A stretch of 64,000 nucleotides of DNA from contig NC_003279.8 in the NCBI RefSeq assembly GCF_000002985.6, forward strand, positions 4,650,001 through 4,714,000, in the 5' to 3' direction. This document shows positions 48,718 through 59,355 of this stretch, in pieces. The first letter of the stretch is position 1, and each line of letters begins with the position of its first letter. The notes beneath the pieces are model-generated. The model worked only from the letters and a program-made list of their open reading frames with translations. It was not told where the DNA came from and made no database searches. The stretch is from Caenorhabditis elegans. Its lineage: Eukaryota > Nematoda > Chromadorea > Rhabditida > Rhabditidae. The translations under genes and the position numbers were made by a program.

Positions 48718-48985
48718 CACTTGGTCTCGACACGACTATTTTTTTAGATAAATACAAAAATATGTGCGCCTTTAAAGAGTATTGTAGTTTCAAAAACATA
48801 ATTTAAATACATTTTTCATAGTTTTTCTTATGATTTCTTAAAAATGTTTGGGTTGTAATAAATACATGTTTATCGAAAAGAAAAAGAAATATCGATAAAA
48901 ATTCCGATATTGAAGTTACAGTACTCTTTAAAGGAGCATTTTTCCAAAGAAAAATTGTCGTGTCGAGACCGGGTACCGTATTTTT
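48718..48985. repeat. Palindromic repeat copy, family A (upstream of chd-7)
   Basis: Begins CACTTGGTCTCGACACGAC and ends GTCGTGTCGAGACCGGGTAC. The arms hold GCGCCTTTAAAGAGTATTG and GTTACAGTACTCTTTAAAGG. It is one of the most complete copies in the window. Confidence 0.85.
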
Positions 48986-49229
48986 GAAATGCGCTTCGTT
49001 GCGAACAAAAAATATTGAACTTTTGAATCGGGCTACAAGGTTTTCAGAATAAATAATATATTATGGAATCGAATGGAGACATAAATGGAAGGAAGTATCT
49101 AGAACCAAAAGACGCGAATTTTTTTTGCAAAAAAGATGTTATCGTCAACAGTCATCATCAACCAAAAAAGGCCAGAAAAAACCCAAAGAAAGGAAGTTTT
49201 TTTGTTCTTCAAAAAAAAACGAATCTTCG

Positions 49230-49800
49230 TTTTCAATTTGATGGTGAGTGTATGTGTGTGTGTAGTGCGTATGCAATGGCAATGAGAAAAAAAAACGGGG
49301 GGACGAATGAGTAGAGTGAGAGTTCATGGGAATAGTATTATAGTATACGAGATGCAGACATGGCAAGACGAAAAGGAATAAGAAGAAGAAGAACACAAGA
49401 AACGGACACACAGACCAGGACACTTCTCTCGACTCTCTTACTCTCTCCTTCTCACACATTGCCCACTGTCTAATGTCTCTCTCCGAGCTTGAGCACTCTC
49501 TCATCATCTCTTGCTGTTTGGTCGTCTCTTCTTCTCTCTCAACTCTTCTAATCGATTCTAGCACACACACAGAGAAAGAGGGTTAGATGTAGAAAGTAGA
49601 GGTGCTATGTGTGTGGGGTGGACCCCCTCTTGGTCGCTGCTGGGACATTTGTGTCCCCTTCCCGGTATGTTGTTGATGATGATGATGATGAGGATGGAGG
49701 ACGCCGGACGGATCGAGTCGAGGAGGAGATGGAGGACGGCGGTGGTGGTGGTGGTTGACCAAGATGAAATTGAAGATGATGATGAAGGTTTTGGTTTTTG
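49230..49800. promoter_or_regulatory. GAGA/CT-rich block upstream of chd-7 (proximal)
   Basis: An island with GTGTATGTGTGTGTG near 49246, CTCTCTTACTCTCTCCTTCTC near 49433, TGTCTCTCTCCGAGC near 49472, ACACACACAGAGAAAGAGGG near 49562 and (GATGAT)n near 49675. On the chd-7 sense strand it is purine-rich GAGAGA. It lies about 0.8-1.4 kb upstream of the chd-7 ATG and its upstream acceptor, so it is a good candidate promoter. The 141- and 97-codon minus frames crossing it are low-complexity. Confidence 0.5.
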
Positions 49801-50820
49801 GAGATGAGTAGAAGGAGAAAAACGAGGATAAGTGTTTTTTTTCACATACAATTCATTCTTTTATCGAAGAAACGAAGCGAACAAGTGATTAACTGCGTCT
49901 CGATTAACCAGACTGACCATTCTAAAGATGAAACCATGGTTACTGTAAGCCCTACTGTCAAGTTTTTGTTCTGGAAAATTTTTTTTTTCGAAAATAAATA
50001 TAGTTTTAAACAAATTCAGTAACTGGAATATCTAAATACAATAGACTTTCAAAATCAGGAAAACGGAAGAAAAAGAAACAGAAGATTTCGTGCTGAGACC
50101 TAACATTTGGGCATTCACAATAATTGATGTATTTTCATTTTAAAAAATTCATTTCCCCCTCAAACATTTTTTTACAAATTTGTTGAACCCAAAAACTCTT
50201 AAAAACTACTAAATATCTTTCAAATTATCGAGAAAACTTTCGATCAATCTTGAAGCAAAAACAGATAAAACCAACATAAACTGCAGACCTGATAATGAGA
50301 AAACCCAATTGGCCAGCCACATGACATCAAACAACAGATGAATTCTACGTCACAAACTTTCATATTCATCAGTAGACGAAAAATGAATCAGTTCATTTAG
50401 CTCTAGATATTTATTTGATCAGCGGACTCGACTCGCTAGCTAAAATGAAACATCGCAGTAGTACAGATTTTCAGAATTTTTTTTTCCGAATTCTACGGAA
50501 GTAATGGAAAACATAGGAACTTCCTAATCACACAAGATGATACAACGCCAAAGTTGGCATTTTGCCAAGTTGGCCAGTAGAGACTCTGTGCGAGAGAAAA
50601 AGAGAGAACGTTGGCAATTTGCCAAGCTGTTCAAATGGACGGAAAGGACGCGCCGACGACATTGGCCCCCAGAAAATGGTGAAGCCGTCGAGACAGGGAC
50701 CGATTTATTTACTCTTACGAAGTACCGCATATTTTAATCAGGAAATTCCAGTCAAAAGAAAAGTAGCGGAAAATTTGAAATTTTAAGGGCGGAAGATATT
50801 GTCTAGAACCTGGTTTTAGG

Positions 50821-50930
50821 CTCTCCAATTACGGTTTGATCTACAGAAAAATCGGAATTTTTAATTCAGAAAAATGTGATGTCATCTAAATTCCCACAAT
50901 TCTGGTAGATCAAACCGAAAGGGAGAACTC
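50821..50930. repeat. Palindromic repeat, family C
   Basis: CTCTCCAATTACGGTTTGATCT at the left and AGATCAAACCGAAAGGGAGA at the right are inverted arms, with a GTGATGTCATC in between. It is related to the element at 29902-30027. Confidence 0.7.
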
Positions 50931-51119
50931 TGACACTACTGGTCAAGTACATTTCAGTTCGGCATATGGAATTCTCCATATACAGATCCCCTGAACATGA
51001 GTTTGATAAATAATAATGATATCAGAAAAAAAGTCGTTATCCAAATCCGAAAATCCCACAAAATACCAATAGGAAAAATATGATTTAAAAAAGAAAAAAG
51101 GAAGAAGCATGTGCAACTT

Positions 51120-51700
51120 GGTTTTTGCTGTGTTGTCTATCGGTGAGTGTTATTGGCCAACAACCCTTTCCCCTCTCTACACCACAAAAACGCGCACAAT
51201 CTCTTTCTGTCCGTCTCTCTACTCTCCAATAGTCTATCATCTGCTCTTCTCAATTTCACCTGTTCTCTGATCATGTTCTGACCACTACTCTGCGTCGTCG
51301 TCTCTTCCACCTCCTCCTTCCTTCCATTTCTACTAACCAATACTACTATTACGAGAGAGAGAGAGAGAGGGAGAGAGAGAGCGTGCTGCTGCTGCTGATG
51401 CTTGCCTTGCGCAGACCTCTTTTTCTGTGTGAGCGGTGGAGTGTGCGCAAAGAAGGAACTCATAAAACACTCACACGTTGTTCCCCCCGTTTGGTCCTCC
51501 CAATTCAACCACCCAGAGGTGCGCCCCCAGACGTTTTGGTTATGAGCGGCCAAAGGTGTGTATGTGTGTGTGTTTGAGAGTGAGCGCAGTGTGAGCGTCG
51601 TCTGTGTGTGTTCTGTTTAAATGAGAAAAAGAGCGGTTTTTGCTTTTCACCGCCGATTGGTACCCCCCTAAATGAATGATAGTGACATAGTGAGAAAGAG
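51120..51700. promoter_or_regulatory. GAGA/CT-rich block upstream of chd-7 (distal)
   Basis: A second island. It contains CTCTTTCTGTCCGTCTCTC near 51200, a 29-base GAGA microsatellite at 51353-51381, CTGCTGCTGCTGATG after it, GTGTGTATGTGTGTGTG near 51556, and GAGTGAGCGCAGTGTGAGCG. It resembles the proximal block and the one before unc-57. It could be an alternative chd-7 promoter or an enhancer. The 138-codon minus frame over it shows no family features. Confidence 0.45.
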
Positions 51701-51860
51701 AGAGAGCATCATCACTGATAAGAAATGATAAGACAATTCCACTTTCTGACCATTAGTTCATCGTTATTGTCTAAGTGTAAAGTTTCGATTGAATTTTGAC
51801 AATTTATGGTCTAAATAAGAAATAGTATTTTCTTTCTTGAAGAGTAAAAATATTACGCAA

Positions 51861-52030
51861 CCGTAAAGTGTAGAAAGTTGAAGAGACCCAGACATATTGA
51901 AACCCAGGGGGCGTGGCGCGGGAAGAGCAGAAGTTGTGTAGATTTACGGAGCGTTATTGACGTAGATCTACATAAGTTCGACTCTTCCCTCTGGGTCCCG
52001 ATATGTCTGCGTCTCTTCAACTTTTTACGC
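51861..52030. repeat. GC-rich palindromic element, family E
   Basis: AAAGTTGAAGAGACCCAGACAT and GGGGGCGTGGCGCGGGAAGAG form the left arm. ACTCTTCCCTCTGGGTCCC, ATGTCTGCGTCTCTTCAACTTT form the inverted right arm. It is a diverged relative of the element at 33538-33676. Confidence 0.8.
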
Positions 52031-53670
52031 TCTGCTGCTGAGTAATAGTAAAGTCCTACCCACATGCTAAAAATTTTCAGAAGCTGCTGAATATTCTGGT
52101 GAACATTTCAGATTTAAAGATTTTTTTTAAAACTAGAGCTAAAAAAATTTTAGAGACGCGAAACCCAATTATATCTAAGTGACTGAATCTAGAAATCTTC
52201 TCTGGAAAGAAAGAAAATATTATAAATCTAGATCACAAATTTACAGATTTATCTGTTGATTTACAAACGTGCCTTTCAGAACTGATCTTACTGAAATTAA
52301 TTTTCTCATTAAAAAATTTTAGTTTATAATTTGAAATTGTTATGTTGCTCCCTTGACACTTATCAACTGATTTTTCCAAAAAAACTATATATTAAAAAAA
52401 TTAAAATCCTTCAGGCATGTCATCAAATCTCCTTTCGTAAATAACAAGGCTTCATTTCATTCTTCCTCCTGATACTATGGCTTTCGAAATGAAAATGCAA
52501 AACTGCCAGGTGCTCATAGCTCATTAAACGGATACACAGAATCACGAGCAAATTGGCTAGGATTAAAAATGGCAAAAGTCGAAACATCGTGCCCGGATTA
52601 GTGCATTCTGGAGGGGGAAAACAAAGTATTTAATTCACCTTTTCGAAATCAAAAGTGTGATGGTGAATGATCGGATTAGAGAGCTCCAACGAATCTCGTG
52701 AGGAAATTAATCTATGCTAAGCAACTGGAAATGTTATATCTACAAAATGGCTATTAATGTTTTCAGATGTTTTCAGCTTTCAGCCCACTCGTATAGTTAG
52801 GCCTTATTTTCAGATATTTTTCACCTATTTGCAGCTGCTATCAAGAATAAATCTCAGGGTTTTAGTTAGAAAACATGTTGATTCCAACTTGATGGAAATT
52901 ATGGTGAAATTGCCAAGAATCGTCGGCAAATTGTGATTTTGCATATATCTGTTTTTTTTTGGAAATTTTAGAATTTCAAAAAATAAAAAATTACATAAAG
53001 GCACAAGTTTAAGTGTTTTCGTCTTATAGAAAAACTCCTCTAAACATTTCCGGCAAATCTGATATTCGGTAAATCGGCAAATGTACAATTTGCCGATTTG
53101 CCGAATTTGTCCTTTTTTTTTCTCGAGATGTATGAAATATGGGAGTGAGAAGAGAATTGCAAAATAGGAAGACACGAGATTCAAAATGAGGGAGTATGAG
53201 CCAAACAAGACGGAGAAAAGGCATAAGAGGAGCTCTGTGTTGAGGGATATATAATTTGTTGGAGGAGAATGACACGGAGAACACATTGCGAATATGGGAT
53301 CAAACTAGAGACGCAGAGCACTGAGCAGATATCTCACAAACACCCGGTGTGTGGCAGATGGTGAGCCATTTTGGTCACTCTCTTTCCCTCTTGTTGTTCG
53401 CCTCCCTGAAAGGCAACTGCTAGCAGGCTCTGGCTACTCCTACTGACTGCTTCTTCATTGAATGCTCCTCTTTTCCATTGATGACGATTGAATATGCGAG
53501 AGACAGCCGGGGTCTCTAATACTAGGAGCCGAGTAGCATGAAATTGTTGTTGTGAAACTTATTAGAAAATGGATAAGTGTGGGGGATTTGTTGAGAATAT
53601 TTTTAGCGAAAGCGAGAAATTTTAAGCTTTTGTCAGTACAACTGCGAAGTTATTTACCTCAATATGCAAT
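52031..53670. other. Intergenic stretch upstream of RPC6, no gene seen
   Basis: AT-rich DNA with a short CGGCAAATC/GATTTGCCG inverted patch at about 53048-53107, and a mixed-composition patch at 53330-53540 containing CACTCTCTTTCCCTCTTG. The minus frames at 52825-53286 are not supported by any domain or splice pattern. Confidence 0.4.
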
Positions 53671-53689
53671 ATTACGGTAACACAAACCT

Positions 53690-54012
53690 CTTAGAATGCG
53701 TATTGTGCAACATAGTTGACGCGCAGAATATCTCGTAGCGAAAACTACAGTAATTCTTTAAAGGACTACTGTAGCTCTTTTGTCGAATTACGGGCACTAT
53801 TTTCGAAATGAATTAATTTTCCAAAAGTGACAGCGATACTCATTTTCCGTCGTTTTTTTCGTATGATTCTTATCCATAAATAAATGATTTTAATTAATTT
53901 CGAAAATCGAGCCTGTAAATCAACATAAGCGCTACAGTAGTCATTTAAAGAATTACTGTAGTTTTCGCTACGAGATATTCTGCGCGTCAAATATGTTGCG
54001 CACTGGGCATTC
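53690..54012. repeat. Palindromic repeat copy, family B (complete)
   Basis: The left arm starts at TTAGAATGCGTATTGTGCAAC and runs through ACGCGCAGAATATCTCGTAG and AATTCTTTAAAGGACTACTG. The right arm is the inverse, ending ATATGTTGCGCACTGGGCAT. Arms of about 100 bases face each other across an AT-rich core. Confidence 0.85.
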
Positions 54013-54621
54013 ATTTTGTGTTTTCGTAATAAAAGAAACGTTATGATATGTTTAACAAAATTTTGGATTTCATTTTTTTGATTAAAACTAACAATTCTCC
54101 AGTAATCTGAAAAATTGTCCTTTCCAAGCCAAAATAATATTTTAAATATATAACTCTTCTCATTTTCACTGATTATAATGATCAATGCATTAAAATACAG
54201 CTGCTAAAAAGCCAAACACCTTGTTTCCTTCAGATTTTCGAAAAATGGCATGTAACTCGAATGCGGCTGCCAAACCGACCACGAACAACAAAAATTCTCA
54301 AAATTTATAATTTTTATGTATATAAGCTTTTAGAAAAACATTTTTTCTATCCATTTATCTATTTTTATTATTTTATAATCTTCAGTATTAATGCTTTTAG
54401 CCACAGTCTTCATTTTCATCTCATTTTGCCATCGCCCCGCCCCGTGTGGCGACCGCGCTCTATTGCGAATCATTTTTCTCTCGCAATTTGCAGTTATTAT
54501 TTCTCCCTTCAGTTTCACTATTTTCTCACAAAAATTCACCGAATAAAATGTTTTCTCTCAATAATTTTATGTTTTTTCTTATTTTTCTAATGCATATTTT
54601 AATTTTCAGCGGATAAAAATC

Positions 54622-55713
54622 ATGGCTTCCATCAAAGAAGAACTTATAAGCGCGGCGGAAAGCGAATCGCAAGTGATGCAGATCGTTCAAGCGGCTCTCG
54701 AAGGAATTGATATGGATGCATTGACAAGTATGACACCTGGATTGCCACAAACTGTTCGTCAGACTGCGATCAATAGCCTTTTGAGCTCAAAGAAATTGGC
54801 TATTCAACAAGCGCCTGGCGGTGTGCTCCGGTTGAAAGTTAACACAAGTGAACAGATTGCGGGAACAGAAGAGGAGCAAGTGGTGAGTATTTCTTGCATC
54901 CGGAAGAAAGAAAAACTGACATTTTTCATTACAGATTTACAGTCTTATCGAAGAATCGAAGACGCGTGGAATATGGATAAAAGAACTTCGAGAAGGTTCA
55001 GGACTCAACCAGCTTCAACTTCGAAAAACATTGAAAAGTCTGGAAACGAAAAAGTTGATCAAGACTATCAAAGCTGTTGGAACTACGAGGAAGTGCTATA
55101 TTTTGTTTAGTATTGAACCAGATATGTCATTGACTGGTGGAACATTCTATTCTGATCAACAACTCGATTCGGAACTCATCAATACATTGATCAGTGTTTG
55201 TGGTTCATATGCTGCCAGCAGACGAAAGCATGCGATTGATGAAAATCCGAATAATATTCAAATGCAAAGAGAAGCCAGCTATATTCGTCCTCAAGAGGTT
55301 TGATTTTTATTGATAGCTCTAAAAAAATTTTTTTTTAAACTCTAAATTGAAAATGTGAATTTTTTTAACCGGAAAATAAATTAAATTGATGTTTTTCAAT
55401 TTTTTTAGCAAAAAATATGCGTAATCAATTTTAAAAAAATTTCCAGATAGCCCAATTCATCACCGAAAAACGAGTATTGAATGTTCCACTATCATTGGAA
55501 GATTTAGAAAGAATTCTCGAAGTCGCTGTGTTGGATGGAACAATTGAACGAAGAGCTGATGGAAAGATCCGTGCATGTCCACCACGTTCCAGTATTTCTC
55601 CATTAGTGTCGGTTCCGTGTGCTATTTGTCCAGTTGTCGAGGATTGTCGACCAGGATATGTGATCTCTCCTCAATCATGTGATTATATGAAAAATTGGCT
55701 GGCCGATCTGTAA
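54622..55713 (+). CDS. RNA polymerase III subunit RPC6 (POLR3F/RPC34)
   Basis: Three exons (54622-54882, 54935-55297, 55447-55713) give 296 residues, close to the family length. RPC6 is part of the RPC3-RPC6-RPC7 subcomplex of Pol III that helps recruit TFIIIB and open promoters at tRNA and 5S genes in the nucleus. Winged-helix regions fill the first two thirds. The second is recognisable from IYSLIEESKTRGIWIKELR, TLKSLETKKLIKTIKAV and the family signature SLTGGTFYSDQQLDSE. The C terminus has four cysteines, C266, C269, C275 and C286 (PCAICPVVEDCRPG...SPQSCDYM), the 4Fe-4S ligand pattern of this subunit. An AATTTTCAG acceptor ends at 54609, 12 bases before the ATG, and a polyadenylation-like AATAAAAAAA lies near 55855. 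Probably W09C3.4, from memory. Confidence 0.93.
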
Positions 55714-56763
55714 CTGCAGTACTCTCTAGTTAATTGTTTTGAGAACTCAGATCTTCAAAACCCGTATTTTTATTGTCCATTTTTGTTAATTTATTGATGC
55801 CTTTTTGTTGTTGATTCTCCTCTTTTTTTCTTAATTGTTAAATATTTGTTCTGAATAAAAAAATCTCATAAAAAGAGATACAAATGCTGGTTCTATTTCA
55901 GAAAGAATGGTAGGAAGTGACTAATCTTAATGTCAAACCATAATGATCGACCCTTGACGCGGAGCAGTTTTGCAAGTATGCGGCGCGGTTTTATGCATGT
56001 CATTTTTTTCTGGTTTTACAGGTTTCAATTTAAAAACCGGACTAGCCCGTAAATCGACAATAGCGCTACAGTAGTCATTTAAAGAATTACTGTAGTTTTC
56101 GCTACGAGATATTTTGCGTGTCAAACATGTTGCGCAATACGCATTCTCAGTATTGTAGGGTCCCGTAATATTAATTTTAAAAATGTTTTCTTTTTTTTTT
56201 TTAATTTTTTCCGAAATATTTTTAAAATATTACTTTTAAAAATATTTTTTTTGTCGTTTTGAAAAATAGGTACAAAACAGGAATTTTGCCCAAAAAATGA
56301 GTAAAACCGAGCGAAAAAAAATACTCACACATGTATGTCCATGTCTAGTACAAAACTCTTCGTAAATCGACATGCAAAAAACCGCGCCGCAGGCTTGCAA
56401 AACCACGCTCCGCTCCTTTTTAATTCAATAATTGCGAAATTTGAGATTGATTCTTTCGGCAATACTTTAATATTCAAATTTTTGTGGAAAAAAACCCTGA
56501 TAAGGGCGGAGCATGTCTCTTTTTTCCGTTTGCCGACAAAATTTGAATTGATTATTGAGTGCTCATTTCCCTATTCAACATCCAAAACCACGTAGTTAAT
56601 ATACATTTGTTCAATCCAAAAGAGCTCTCACTCTCTTTCTCTCCCTCCTACATTATATTGCTTTCCATATTTGTTCGGATTCTCTGTATTTGTTTTCATA
56701 TTTTCATTCTCTGATTTAATAACCGACACCCATTACAAAAAGCGTACTTTATGATTTTTTGAG
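55714..56763. other. Intergenic, containing nested inverted repeats
   Basis: After the RPC6 3' UTR (to about 55860) the stretch is mainly repeat DNA at 55955-56416. It then runs to a CTCTCACTCTCTTTCTCTCCC patch near 56624-56646, which may be the promoter of the downstream methyltransferase-like gene. Confidence 0.4.
55955..56416. repeat. Inverted repeat interrupted by a half-copy of family B
   Basis: The left arm 55955-56001 (GCGGAGCAGTTTTGCAAG, GCGGCGCGGTTTT, GCATGTC) is inverted at 56369-56416 (GACATGC, AACCGCGCCGC, CTTGCAAAACCACGCTCCGC). Between them, 56040-56168 is one arm of family B (GTAGTCATTTAAAGAATTAC, TTTTCGCTACGAGATATTTT, GTTGCGCAATACGCATTC). The order suggests one element landing in another. 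Confidence 0.75.
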
Positions 56764-58762
56764 ATGAATATGGTCTTTAAATATATTTTTTTAATTACAT
56801 GTTGTTTTGCTATTATTGTCCTATTGCATAAGACCGATAAAGTGAGTTTTACAGTTCTTGGGTCAGATTTTAACTTTGAAAAAAAAAACACAATGCGAGG
56901 TTAGGAATACGGTACCGGGTCTCGAAACAACCTAAAGTTTTGAAATGAACGCTTTGAAAAAGTGTATGCGCCTTTAAGATGTACAGCAGTCACGCAATCT
57001 TTGATTATTTTTAAACTCTTAATGATTAACTTTATATTTTTTGGGAAGTGTGGAGATACTGTATGAGTACTGTAGAGGTACTTCAGGAGTACTGTAGGAT
57101 TACTGTAAATTAAGAAAATCCGAGTTTCTTTAAAGTTGAAACAAGTCCCCGAAAAAAAATTTTCAAAAAAGTTCATTTTAAGTCAGATATTAATTTTTGA
57201 AATCATGAAAATTAAATAAATATCCCAATAAAAAAATGCGATCATTTATATGCCTGGAGGTCAGTTTTTTTTTATTAAACTGGAAGCTTCTGGCACCTAG
57301 AAAAATGTTATAATTAAATTCTGGAAGCGCTTAAAATTTGAAACAAGTCCCCGAAAAAACATTTAAAAAAAGATAATTTTAAGTCAGATATTAATTTTTA
57401 AATTTATGCAAATTCAGTAAATCTCCCTATAAAAAAATGCGGTCATTTATATGTCTGAAGGCCAGTTTTTTTGATTGAACTGGAAGCTTCTGGCACCTAG
57501 AAAAATTTAGATATTAAATTCTGAAAACGCTTGAAATTTGAAAGAAGTCCCCGAAAAAACATTTTCAAAAAAAGTTCATTTCAAGTCAGATTTTTCTTTC
57601 AGATCACTCGAAACGGCAAAACTCTAATCCAGCTGAATTCTTTTAAACCAAAGTTTTTCGAAGAATGGAATTCGTGCGTTGCTCAAAAATTTCTGGACAT
57701 AACTACGAACGCAGAAGACTTTTGGAACAGTTTCAAGGGAAAATCTCGAACTTGTGATTTTGATACAAATGTCCATCAATCTCTACGAGCTATTCCACTG
57801 AAAAATTCCGATGAGGTTAAATATGCAATATTGCCAGTTCGTGTGAGTTTTTGAATTTTTGAATTAACGATTTCCACTTTTTTACGAATTGAAATTTGTT
57901 TTAGAACACTCTGAAAGATGTGTTTATAACACTTGGGATTGGACAGGATATAAGTGCTGAGGTGGCGTTTCAGAAGGTAAGAACAAGCGCGGCAAATATT
58001 AATACATCATATTTAACTAGCAATTGTAAGAAAAATTGACGAAAATTTACTTTTGTTGGTAGCTTTTTACAGTGTTAAAAACATATTTTTAATTCAGGAA
58101 ATGCACAACATTGGACACAATGTTACTTTCTATGGAGCTGACCCAATTGTGGAAGGAAATTCAGTTTTATATTCAAAAATTGGAAAATATTTCCCATTTG
58201 CTGTTGGTGAGAAAGCTGGATTTTCAATGGCTAGTGTACTTTCGAAAGGTGGGAAAACTTACGAAGTTTTAATTTTAATTTTTTTTGAATTTCCAGGAGA
58301 ATACATTAGTATGCCAGTAGTTCATGTAGATTTATATTACTTTTTGAAAGAAGTTCTTGGTGAAAAAGTAAGAAATATCTTGAATTTTAAAACGAAAAGA
58401 CTTTTTAAAGGTTATTGATTATTTATGGATGGATTCTGAATACTCTGAATATGGGACTTTCGATATTTTCTATAAAAATGGAAAATTAGAACAATTAGGA
58501 ATTACTTTTTGTCAAATGAGTTTGGAAGTGAGTTACTTCAGTTTAAATTTACATTTGAAACTTCCATTAATCTATAGTGAGAATATTCATATTCCAGGTT
58601 CACAACCCAAGCAAAGAACAAAAAGAACAGTTCATGACATTTATTAAACGATTGGTTGAAGAAAAATCGTTTGGATTCTTCTTCAGTGACAATGTTGGAC
58701 ACATGAGAATGTGGCTTTTCAATTTTGAAAGCGAATATTGTGTTCGAAAATTTTTTAATTGA
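56764..58762 (+). CDS. FkbM-type methyltransferase-like protein, secreted or membrane-anchored
   Basis: Seven exons: 56764-56841, 57603-57842, 57905-57976, 58098-58248, 58297-58367, 58411-58527, 58598-58762, joining in frame to 297 residues. Exon 1 encodes MNMVFKYIFLITCCFAIIVLL, a signal peptide or type II anchor. The rest resembles the large worm family with an FkbM (Methyltransf_21) domain. VFITLGIGQDISAEVAFQK is in the glycine-loop position and NVTFYGADPIVEGN supplies the acidic SAM-side residue. VVHVDLYYFLKEVL, then IDYLWMDSEYSEYGTFDIF, ITFCQMSLEVHNPSKEQKEQF and a closing HMRMWLFNFESEYCVRKFF complete the pattern. Substrate is unknown, and whether it binds SAM cannot be told. The 761-base first intron holds a tandem triplication and part of a family A repeat. 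Confidence 0.8.
56905..57115. repeat. Partial family A palindrome in intron 1 of the FkbM-like gene
   Basis: Starts with ATACGGTACCGGGTCTCGAAAC and includes TATGCGCCTTTAAGATGTAC, followed by several GAGTACTGTAG repeats (57063-57110). The second arm is missing. Confidence 0.6.
57136..57598. repeat. About 200-bp tandem repeat, 2.3 copies, abutting exon 2
   Basis: Units begin TGAAACAAGTCCCCGAAAAA at about 57138, 57340 and 57540 (third unit with GAAAGAAG). The spacing is about 202 and 200 bases. The shared AACTGGAAGCTTCTGGCACC occurs near the end of units 1 and 2. The third unit stops in AAGTCAGAT, just before the TTTCTTTCAG acceptor of exon 2. Confidence 0.85.
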
Positions 58763-59355
58763 TTTATTTTCTATTTTTGCTGAGCGACACATTACGGGAA
58801 TTTTTTTTTTTCAAAAAACAGCTTCACAAATGAGGAAAATATTAATGTTATTAATTAATTTTAATTGAATAAAAATTTGTTTCTATTTTTTTGAATTCTA
58901 AAATTTTTTAAAACATGTGCAAAATGTGCATTTTTGATAACCTCCATCCAACAGAATGCATCCGATTTGCCACCCAAGTTCACATGCTTTCCTTGTCGTA
59001 CGCCGTTCTGCAATATTTTTCAAACATTCAAGAATACTTTTCTCGAAATTACACTCGAATATGATTTCAGGATGCGAACTTTTTTGTCTGATAATACATT
59101 CTTGCCTGCCTACCTAGGTATCCTTTGTGCCTGTTTCACTTCGGCTAAATAGGCGGTTTTTGTCTTATAAGCTATCTGCGCAGACACCGTATTTAGCGCG
59201 GAAACATGATTGCTAATTGCTGATGTGTGCCCGGAAAAAAAGCAATTAAAACAAAGAAGAATTTTCCTCAATCATTCATTCATTTAAACACACAGACTTC
59301 AACTGATTTATCTCATTTGGTTGGTTGGTTGGATGGTGGTGACAGTTTGCAGAGC
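58763..59355. other. Intergenic region between convergent genes
   Basis: No coding sequence is supported. TTGATTTATTTTC after the stop at 58762 begins the 3' flank. Near 59093-59135, TGCCTGCCTACCTAGGTATCC resembles worm repeat fragments (a similar GCCTGCCTACC lies near 61185). Near 59320 is a TTGGTTGGTTGGATGGTGG run. Confidence 0.4.

Noticed and set aside
49145-49851. 141- and 97-codon minus frames upstream of chd-7
   Set aside because: Ser/His-rich products of CT and CATCAT repeats; no splice or domain support.
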